Of a stretch of 64,000 bases of DNA, positions 18,255 through 26,000 are shown in pieces. Origin of the DNA: Pseudomonas fluvialis. Its GTDB lineage: Bacteria; Pseudomonadota; Gammaproteobacteria; Pseudomonadales; Pseudomonadaceae. The stretch is from positions 19,760-83,759 of the forward strand of contig NZ_NMQV01000011.1 in the NCBI RefSeq assembly GCF_002234375.1. The letters are read 5' to 3'. The notes beneath the pieces are model-generated. The model saw only the letters and a program-made list of their open reading frames with translations, was not told where the DNA came from and did no database searches. Position numbers and translations under genes: made by a program. Within the stretch, counting starts at the first letter, position 1; each line of letters opens with the position of its first letter.

Positions 18255-19964
18255 CTAACAGGGGGCCAGATAATTGACCAGCAATTGTACCGATTCATTA
18301 CCCCGGTACTCGTTGAGATCCAGCTTGTAGGCCAGCTCCACCCAACGCACGTTGGCATTCGGCCATTGCTCACGGTCGACATTGAAGGCGATACCGTCCA
18401 GAGCCTGGCTGCCACATTCGGTTTTCAGCTGCAGCTTGAGATGGCGCTCACCGACCAGACGCTGCTGCACCAGTTGAAAACGCCCATGGAACAGCGGCTC
18501 GGGGAAATGCTGCCCCCAGGGGCCGGCATGCCGCAAGGCACGCGCCAGCTCAAGGTTGAATTCACCCACCTGCAGCTGACCATCGGACAACAGCCGGCCG
18601 GTCAGGTCATCGGCACTCAACTGGCGACGCACCTCGGCGTCAAAGGCCACGGCAAAGGCGCCGAAATGCTCCTGCGGCAGTGACAGTCCGGCGGCCATGG
18701 CGTGCCCGCCAAACTTGCTGATCAGTCCGGGATGACGCGCCGCCACGGCATCCAGGGCGTCACGGATATGCAGTCCCGGCACCGAGCGCGCCGAGCCCTT
18801 GAGCAGCCCATCCCCGGCATCGGCAAAGGCGATGGCCGGACGGTGGTAACGCTCCTTGAGGCGTGAAGCAAGAATGCCGATCACCCCCTGGTGCCAGTCC
18901 GGCTCGAACAGGCACAGCCCATAGGGCAGATCATCCAGCGGCAAATCCTTGAGCTGGGCCAGCGCCTCGCGCTGCATGCCCTGCTCGATGGCCTTGCGGT
19001 CCTGATTGAGCTGGTCGAGCTGCACGGCCATATCACGGGCCAGCGCTTCGTCCTCGCACAGCAGGCATTCGATGCCCAGGCTCATGTCATCCAGGCGACC
19101 CGCCGCATTCAAGCGCGGGCCGAGGATGAACCCCAGGTCGGTGGAGCTGATGCGCCGGTGATCGCGCCCGGCAACCTCGAGAATCGCCCGCAGGCCCGGT
19201 CGCGCACGTCCGGCGCGGATACGTGCCAGCCCCTGATGCACCAGGATGCGGTTGTTGGCATCCAGCGGCACCACATCGGCCACACTACCCAGCGCCACCA
19301 GATCGAGCAGCTCGGCCAGATTCGGCTCGGCGCGCCCGACAAACCAGCTCATCTCACGCAGCCGCGCACGCAGCGCCAGCAGCACATAGAACATCACCCC
19401 GACGCCAGCCAGAGATTTGCTGGGAAAACTACAGCCCGGCTGGTTAGGGTTGACGATGGCATCGGCCGCCGGTAACTGCGGTCCCGGCAAGTGGTGATCG
19501 GTGACCAGCACCCTGAGCCCGGCGGCCTTGGCGGCAGCCACCCCCTCCACACTGGAAATGCCGTTATCCACGGTCACCAGCAGATCGGGCTGGCGCTGCA
19601 AAGCCACTGCGACGATTTCCGGCGTCAGTCCGTAGCCATACTCGAAGCGGTTGGGCACCAGGTAGTCGACCTGCGCAGCGCCCAGCTGACGCAAGCCCAG
19701 CACGCCCACCGAACTGGCCGTGGCGCCGTCGGCATCGAAGTCGCCAACGATGAGGATGCGCTGGCGCTGCTGCAAAGCCTGCACCAGCAAGTCCACGGCG
19801 CCCTCGATGCCCTTGAGCTGCTGATAAGGCAGCAAGCGCCCCAGGGCCTTGTCCAGCTCCTCGGCACTGCGCACGCCTCGCGCGGCATACAGACGCGCCA
19901 ACAGCGCGGGCAACTCGCCCAGGTCGGGCATCTGCTCAGGTAACGGACGAACTTCGATACGCAT
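18255..19964 (-). CDS. recJ: Single-stranded-DNA-specific exonuclease RecJ
   Basis: A 569-residue 5'-3' exonuclease of the DHH phosphoesterase family, used in recombination and mismatch repair. The metal-binding motifs are DFDADG at residues 75-80, TVDNGIS at about 131, and the VTDHH motif with D156, H157, H158. The downstream GSVADVVPL and RLNAAGRLDD motifs and the DHHA1 segment (KFGGHAMAAGLSL) follow in the usual order. Length is normal for proteobacterial RecJ. It sits between the DUF533 gene and the yaeQ-type gene, all on the minus strand. Confidence 0.96.
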   Translation of the reverse strand: MRIEVRPLPEQMPDLGELPALLARLYAARGVRSAEELDKALGRLLPYQQLKGIEGAVDLLVQALQQRQRILIVGDFDADGATASSVGVLGLRQLGAAQVDYLVPNRFEYGYGLTPEIVAVALQRQPDLLVTVDNGISSVEGVAAAKAAGLRVLVTDHHLPGPQLPAADAIVNPNQPGCSFPSKSLAGVGVMFYVLLALRARLREMSWFVGRAEPNLAELLDLVALGSVADVVPLDANNRILVHQGLARIRAGRARPGLRAILEVAGRDHRRISSTDLGFILGPRLNAAGRLDDMSLGIECLLCEDEALARDMAVQLDQLNQDRKAIEQGMQREALAQLKDLPLDDLPYGLCLFEPDWHQGVIGILASRLKERYHRPAIAFADAGDGLLKGSARSVPGLHIRDALDAVAARHPGLISKFGGHAMAAGLSLPQEHFGAFAVAFDAEVRRQLSADDLTGRLLSDGQLQVGEFNLELARALRHAGPWGQHFPEPLFHGRFQLVQQRLVGERHLKLQLKTECGSQALDGIAFNVDREQWPNANVRWVELAYKLDLNEYRGNESVQLLVNYLAPC

Positions 19965-20012
19965 GCTACGAACCGTTCCTCGGGCGCTGGCGCGGCAGGC
20001 AGACAGGCCTGC

Positions 20013-20552
20013 TCAACGCTGGCCAACCAGCCATTGCAGGGGAATTTCATGCTGGCCGCGCTCATCGGTAACGAACAGCTCGCCATCGCTGATCATCACA
20101 CTCCAGCTCAAGGCGCGCGGCAGGTCCTGCGCCAGGTTGGCCAGCGCCTCCTGATCCACAGCCAGCACATGGATATTCTTCAGGGCGCGCAGCGGCTCGA
20201 GCACCCGCCCCTGCCAGACACGCAGGTTGCCATAGGCCAGCAGAGTGAAGCGCTCGGCGCGGCGCGAGCACCAGGTGATGCGTTCGGCATCCGGCTGACC
20301 GACTTCGATCCAGTGCAGCACGCGGCCATCCAGGCTCTTTTCCCAGAGTGCCGGCTCGTCGACATCCGACAGGCCCCGACCAAAGGCCAGCTGCTCGTGG
20401 TAGAACATCGCATAGGCGATCAGCCGCACGGCCAGGCGCTCCTCGGTTTCCGAAGGGTGACGCGCCACGGTGAAACGCAGGCTTTCGTAGACGCCACGGT
20501 CCATGTCGGTGAGGTTCAGGTCGACTTTGTAGGGCGTCGCTTGCAGGGCCAT
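20013..20552 (-). CDS. YaeQ family protein
   Basis: A 179-residue YaeQ-family protein, related to PD-(D/E)XK nuclease folds. It shows the characteristic start MALQATPYKVDLNLTD, then FTVARHPSETEERLAVRLIA, LAFGRGLSDVDEPALW and a conserved IEVGQPDAERI segment that would place acidic and lysine/arginine residues in a nuclease-like core. YaeQ was once proposed as an RfaH-related suppressor; its real activity is not established. It lies 48 bases upstream of recJ on the same strand and is probably co-transcribed. Confidence 0.87.
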   Translation of the reverse strand: MALQATPYKVDLNLTDMDRGVYESLRFTVARHPSETEERLAVRLIAYAMFYHEQLAFGRGLSDVDEPALWEKSLDGRVLHWIEVGQPDAERITWCSRRAERFTLLAYGNLRVWQGRVLEPLRALKNIHVLAVDQEALANLAQDLPRALSWSVMISDGELFVTDERGQHEIPLQWLVGQR

Positions 20553-20590
20553 GCGCGGTGATATCCGAAGACTGATCGAGGGCGCGCAGT

Positions 20591-21754
20591 CTAACAGGAC
20601 GGCACGCCCTGCGGGGGCATGTCGGCGCCATGCGCCATGACCCGGTTGCGCCCGGCATGCTTGGCACGGTACAGCGCCGCGTCGGCCAGCGCCAACAGGC
20701 GCTCCAGGTCGTAGCCCGCCTGGTCACTGGCTGCCACCCCCACGCTCACGGTATGCCGGTGCTGCTCCACACAATGCTCGGCAAATCCCTGGCGCATACG
20801 CTCGGCGAGTTGCAAGGCGTCTTCCAGGCGGCCATGAATCAGACAGGCAAACTCCTCACCACCAATGCGCCCGAATACATCACCGCGCCGCAACTGCAAC
20901 TGCGCGCCCTGGCTGAACGCCTGCAGCACCTTGTCGCCCGAGGAATGGCCGAAACGGTCATTGACCGCCTTGAAGTGATCCAGATCGAACAGGAGCAAGG
21001 CCACCGGCTGCTGCTGACGCTGGCACAGTCCCAGCAGCCGCTCGCCACTGTCGAGAAAGGCGCGGCGATTGCCGATGCCGGTCAGCGGGTCGGAGTAGGC
21101 CGCCAGGCGATAGCGCTGCTCGATCTGTTCCTTGACCATGGCCAGCACCACGAAGGCGATGCCCACCGCATACAACATGCTTTCCACCAGCAGCACCGGG
21201 AACAGCGGATTTTCCTGCAAGGGACGATCCGTGTGCTGCACACTGATCAGCATGCGCATCACGTAGAACAAGGTATGTAAGCCGATCAGCAACAGCGCCG
21301 GCAGCACGGACACCTGGAGTTTCCGACGCGCCCGCCACAACTCGCGCATGGCCAACAGCATGAAGCAGGACATCAGCAAGGTATGCGCCAGGATGCGCCA
21401 GCTGAGGTTCTGGTAAAAAGCCGGCCACTGGCACAGCAGCCACCAGACCAGCGCCCCGGAAAACAGCCACGGCCAGCGCGGCGCACGACCGCAAAGCACG
21501 CGCATGACGGTCCAGTTCATACCGGCACAGAACAGCAGCAGCATATTGCCAACGATGATCGGCAACCAGTCGAAACCCAAACCACGCAGCGCGTTGCACA
21601 CCAGGCCGATGGCCGCCAGCAAGAGCATGCAACCATTCCACAGCAAGGCCGGCTGAGTGCGTCCTCGCCACCAACTGAACAGCATGAGCAGGCCGCACAG
21701 GGTGACCACGCTGCCATTGGCCAGCAACAGGGAAGGGATATGCAGTGATGACAT
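20591..21754 (-). CDS. Membrane-anchored GGDEF diguanylate cyclase
   Basis: A 387-residue protein with about six hydrophobic segments in residues 1-205 followed by a GGDEF domain (about 220-380). The active-site motif is GGEEF at residues 298-302, so the protein should make cyclic di-GMP from GTP. An RxxD inhibitory site, RRGD, is at 289-292, five residues before the motif, as in feedback-inhibited enzymes. GNRRAFLDSGERL and DLDHFKAVNDRFGHSSGDKVL are the expected upstream motifs. The N-terminal sensor region is not a recognised type. The ATG giving MSSLHIPSLL was preferred; twelve extra upstream residues look non-coding. Confidence 0.9.
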   Translation of the reverse strand: MSSLHIPSLLLANGSVVTLCGLLMLFSWWRGRTQPALLWNGCMLLLAAIGLVCNALRGLGFDWLPIIVGNMLLLFCAGMNWTVMRVLCGRAPRWPWLFSGALVWWLLCQWPAFYQNLSWRILAHTLLMSCFMLLAMRELWRARRKLQVSVLPALLLIGLHTLFYVMRMLISVQHTDRPLQENPLFPVLLVESMLYAVGIAFVVLAMVKEQIEQRYRLAAYSDPLTGIGNRRAFLDSGERLLGLCQRQQQPVALLLFDLDHFKAVNDRFGHSSGDKVLQAFSQGAQLQLRRGDVFGRIGGEEFACLIHGRLEDALQLAERMRQGFAEHCVEQHRHTVSVGVAASDQAGYDLERLLALADAALYRAKHAGRNRVMAHGADMPPQGVPSC

Positions 21755-21783
21755 GCTTGCAGCTCGCGGGACTTCAGCCAGGC

Positions 21784-21801
21784 CCGGCACGTCCGTGCCG
21801 G
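21784..21801. terminator. GC-rich hairpin between the HKD-protein gene and the GGDEF gene
   Basis: CCGGCAC and GTGCCGG form a 7-base stem around GTCC in the 97-base gap after the last gene of the pspA-flotillin run. No T-run follows on the minus strand, so termination by it alone is doubtful. Confidence 0.3.
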
Positions 21802-21851
21802 CAAAGTGCCGATACGTTAGCCGATTGCCCGCAAAAGCTCACCTGGGATTG

Positions 21852-22535
21852 TCAGGCAAAACGCGCCCACAGCGTCTCGAACTCCGCGGCATAGGCCGCC
21901 AGCAGCGCGGGGTGATCGATCACCAGAAGATTTTCCTCGTTGCTGGTGGTGGCGCTGCGTGTCCAGTTGAAGCTGCCATTGAGCAACAGGCGGCCATCGA
22001 ACAGCGCGAACTTGTGGTGCATGTGGTAGGGGCTGTCATCAATACGCAGTGGCACGCCCTGGCGTTGCAACCACTGGATATCGCTGCCCTCGTCGAACTG
22101 TTTGTCGTTATCGCTGATCACCCTGACCACGATGCCGCGACGATGGCAGGCGACGATTTCCTCGCTGAGCTGGTCGTCGGAAATGGTGTAGACACAGATA
22201 TCCACGCTGCGCCGCGCCTGCCGGCACAGCTCGCGGATCTTCCGCCGGCAGCTTTCCCCCGGGCTGAAGTGCGCGCTGGCCACCTCGAGCTGGCGGGGAG
22301 CAGCCGCGCTATCCAGGGTTTTGACCACCTGTTCCAGCCACTTGAGTGCCGGCTCGACATTGCCCGGCTCAGCGACCAGTTCACGCACCAGGGCGAAGGC
22401 CCGGTTACGCAGGTAGCGCACCTGCTCGGTGCTCAGGTTGCTGCCCAACTGGCGCAACTCGTCACGCTCCTGGTTGCTCAGGCGCAGGTCACTCAGGCTG
22501 TCACGCAACTGCTGGTCAAGCTGATTGAAATCCAT
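21852..22535 (-). CDS. Phospholipase D-like protein with one HKD motif
   Basis: A 227-residue protein whose C-terminal half is a single-HKD phospholipase D superfamily domain. The motif HHKFALFD fits HxKx4D and is followed by GRLLLNGSFNWTRSA and then NEENLLVIDHP. VDICVYTISDDQLSEEI is the typical first strand. Single-HKD proteins (Nuc nuclease, mitochondrial cardiolipin hydrolase) act as homodimers on nucleic acid or phospholipid. The N-terminal 110 residues are helical and charged (LRDSLSDLRLSNQERDEL) with no recognised domain. There is no signal peptide. It is the last gene of a seven-gene minus-strand run headed by the yjfI/pspA/flotillin genes, 15 bases after the rhomboid gene. A lipid substrate would fit the neighbours but is not shown. 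Confidence 0.82.
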   Translation of the reverse strand: MDFNQLDQQLRDSLSDLRLSNQERDELRQLGSNLSTEQVRYLRNRAFALVRELVAEPGNVEPALKWLEQVVKTLDSAAAPRQLEVASAHFSPGESCRRKIRELCRQARRSVDICVYTISDDQLSEEIVACHRRGIVVRVISDNDKQFDEGSDIQWLQRQGVPLRIDDSPYHMHHKFALFDGRLLLNGSFNWTRSATTSNEENLLVIDHPALLAAYAAEFETLWARFA

Positions 22536-22550
22536 GCAGGTTCCCTCTAT

Positions 22551-23096
22551 TCATGGCTGGCGGCGACGGCTCAGCGCGGCATAGCACACCCCGCACAAGG
22601 CCCCCGCCAGGTGGTATTCGAAAGACACGCCGGGCTGCGGCACCAGGCCAAACAGCCAGCCACCGTAGAGAAACAGCACCAGGGCGGCGAACAGCAGATC
22701 GATCAGGCTGCGCTGGAACCAGGCGCGGGCCAGCAGCAGGCCCCACAAGCCGAACAGCCAGCCGCTGGCGCCGATATGCAGGCCATGCCGGGCAAATAGC
22801 CAGACCAGCAGTCCGCTGCCAAGGACGATGAACGCACTGGCGCGGAGGAAATCGCGACGCGAACGCAGAATCAGCAGACCACCCAGCACCAGCAAACCGC
22901 TCAAGTTGCTCAGCAGATGCAGCCAGCCGCCGTGCAGCCAGGGAGCAAACAGGATGCCGGGCAGCGCTGCCAGCTGACGCGGCACCAGCCCCAGGCCATA
23001 CAGGGCATCCCCCGTCAGGCTGTTGAGCAGTTGTACCAGCAGCAGGCTGGCGGTCAGCGCCAACAGCACACGCAACTCGCTGCCGATATTCCTCAT
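22551..23096 (-). CDS. Rhomboid-family intramembrane serine protease
   Basis: A 181-residue multi-span membrane protein. HGGWLHLLSN (residues 55-64) is the rhomboid HxxxN-type motif. The catalytic serine is S111 in GASGWLFG, and the catalytic histidine is H162 in SFEYHLAGALCG. All three are in the expected spacing, so it should be an active rhomboid with six transmembrane segments. It resembles the short rhombosortase-like or GlpG-core forms, lacking an extra cytosolic domain. Its ATG overlaps the stop of the giant ATPase gene by one base (TGATG), so it is translated together with it. Substrates are unknown. Confidence 0.87.
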   Translation of the reverse strand: MRNIGSELRVLLALTASLLLVQLLNSLTGDALYGLGLVPRQLAALPGILFAPWLHGGWLHLLSNLSGLLVLGGLLILRSRRDFLRASAFIVLGSGLLVWLFARHGLHIGASGWLFGLWGLLLARAWFQRSLIDLLFAALVLFLYGGWLFGLVPQPGVSFEYHLAGALCGVCYAALSRRRQP

Positions 23097-26000
23097 CAGC
23101 CCGCACTGCCCTGCCCCGCACCAAGCTGCTCGGCCAGTTCACGCAACTGGCCGGAAATCTGCTGCATGCGGTTGTGCGTCCCCAGGTCAATATCGATTTT
23201 CTTGTCCATGGCCCGCACCAGTGGCAACAGGCTGTTCTGCAGGCTGTCGGCGAGGCTTTCCAGAACGGCCTGCACGCCCTGCTGGGGCGGCACCTGTACA
23301 TGCACGGCCAGTTGCGGCGGGGTCTGCTGCCATTGCTCGACGGCCTGCAGCAGTGCCGGCAATGCCTCCTCGCGGCCGGCCGGCCGGCCAAGCCCGCGCA
23401 CGCTCTCGACCAGATCATTGAGCTGCGCCACCAGCCGCGCGCCGACATCGCTGTCGCTGCCCCCCATCGCCTTGTTGCGCAGGAAGTCACGCTTGATCTG
23501 TGTCCAGCGCTCGGCCTGCTCGGCCGTCATGTTGCCACGCAGCTCGGCCAGCTTGAGCAGGTTTTCCTCGGCGCCACTGGTCAGCAACTGTGCCTCGCCC
23601 TGGTAGTGATCGGCGATCAGTTGCAGCAGCTCGGCATCGTTCATCACCGCGCTGACCTTCTCGGCCATCTTGTTCATGTTGCGGTAACTGCCCTGCAGCT
23701 TGAACGGTGGTTCGCTACGGTACTGGTCGGCCTGCGCGGCGCTGACGATGTACTGCTGATTGACCCGGCCAACCACGTCACGCACCTGCATCAGACGCTG
23801 CAGGGTACTGACGATCTCGTTGATTTCCGCCCCGCTGTAGCTGTGCGACAGCTCGTTGCTGGAAAACGGCTTGCCCTCGGCCTTGGCGACGAAGCGGTAG
23901 AGGTCGGCCATGTCGCGGGTGGCCAGCGGCGCCAGCACCGGGTTGGAGGTCAGGCTGTTCTCGATATACGACAGCGCGAAGGCCTCCTGCATGCCGCCCA
24001 GGGTGTCGCCCAGGTTGTAGATGTCAGCGCGGTTGGCGAGCATGTCGGGGATTTTGAACAGCTCGCCGGACTCGGTGTAGGGATTGCCGGACATGATCAC
24101 GCAGAACTTCTTGCCGCGCATGTCATAGGTCTTGGTCTGGCCCTTCCACACGCCCTCGATTCGCCGCGTGCCGTCGCACAGCGAGATGAACTTCTGCAGA
24201 AACTCAGGGTGGGTGTGCTGGATGTCATCGACATACAGCATCACGTTGTTGCCCATTTCCAGCGCCAGGTTGAGCTTCTCCAGTTCCTGGCGCGAGGTGG
24301 CATCCGGTGCCTGCGCCGGGTCTACCGAGCGCACCTCGTGGCCCAGCGCCGGGCCGTTGATCTTCATGAAGATCAGTCCCAGGCGGTGCGCTACGTACTC
24401 CATCAGCGTGGTCTTGCCGTAGCCGGGCGGCGAAATGAGCATCAGCAGGCCCATCAGGTCGGAACGTTTGCCCTCGCCCACCGTGCCCATCTGCTTGGCC
24501 AGGTTGTCACCGATAAAGCCCAGGTACACATCATTGATCAGCTTGTTGCGCACAAAGGACGACAGCGGTCGCGGCTTGAACTCGCTGAGGCGCAGCGCCG
24601 TGCGCTGCTCGGCGATCACCGCCTGGCGTAGCGCCTGGTAACGCTGCAGCCCCGGAAGGAACTGCGTGCGGTGCTGGCGCAGGCGGGCAAACAGGTCATC
24701 GACCGCCAACACCAGCTGACGTTCGACAATGCGCGGATGCTCACCCATCAGCTGGGCGACGCTAAAGCGCAAATCAACTTCGCTGACACGTCCCGGCAAC
24801 GCCTCACCTAGCAGCGACAGTGCCACGGCCTCGGCGACATAACCGCTCAGCGCGGCAAACTCGTCCTGGGCGCAGAGGCCGCGCAACCAGTTGTCGAGCA
24901 GCGCCCACTGCGCCGCCGGCCGACCGTCGAGGTGAGCCAGGGCCTGCTGGTAGTCATCCCACAGCCGCGCCGCCTGCAGACGCAGCCTGAGTCCATCCAG
25001 CAACTGCCGGGCGTACTTGCTGAAAACAAACTCGGCGCGCTCGGCGGCCAGCACCTGCACCAGGTACTCGGCCGCCTCGCCCACCAGCGCCACATCCAGA
25101 CCCACAGGCTGCTCGGCAAGGAAGGCGCGCAAGGCCTGGGCAATTTCCTCCTGCAACTGTTGCAGAGCCTCGCGGTGACCGAACAACTGCTGCATGTGCC
25201 GGCCGCTACGCGCCCGCTCCGGCCACTGCGCCAGCGCCGGATTATCGCGCTGCACGGCCCACAACAGGCAGGCCAGGGCGCGCGCCGTGGCGCCATAGCG
25301 CAGCAGACCGGCGCTGTCGCGCAACGGCAGCAGCTGGATGAGGATGGCAGCGGCATCGTGATCGTGGATGCCCTTCTCGTAACCTTCCTTGTAGCGCGGC
25401 GCAGCAAAGTCACGGACCAACCGGGCCAACTCGTCCGGCTGCGCCAGCAGGGACTTCAGGCGCTCCAGGTCGAGGCCCTCGCGCCCCTCATCGGCGGCGG
25501 CCAGCACCTCGCCGGCCAGGTATTCGCCGCGGTACAGCTGTGCCGACTCCGACTCCAGCGCCACCTGCCAGAACGGCTTGAGCGCCTCCAGCTCGGCATT
25601 GGCCAGCGGTTCGAGGAAGTCGGTACCGGTCAGGTGCAGGTACAACTGCTCACCACGCGGCAGCAGGGTCAGGTCGAGTTCCTGGCTGTTGACGCTGAAG
25701 CGGTGGCGCGGACCGAGCTTGATGACGTTGCCACCCTCTTCGAACAGCTCGCTCTTGTCGCGCAGCGCGCGTACCGCCTGGTCGCGGGCCCCCTTGAGGC
25801 GCGCCTCGATGTCGTCGGCCTTGACGCTGTCCTGCAACGCGCGCAGGCGCTCGATCATCTCGCGCAGCTTGAGAATCAGCGGATCGGCGGCGAAGAAGGC
25901 GTTGAGTTCCTCGGCCCGGGTGAAGCGCGCGGTACGCCGGGCCAGGCTGTCGAGGATACGCCGGGCCGCCTCCAGTACGCCTTGCGCCTTGCGCTGGCGC

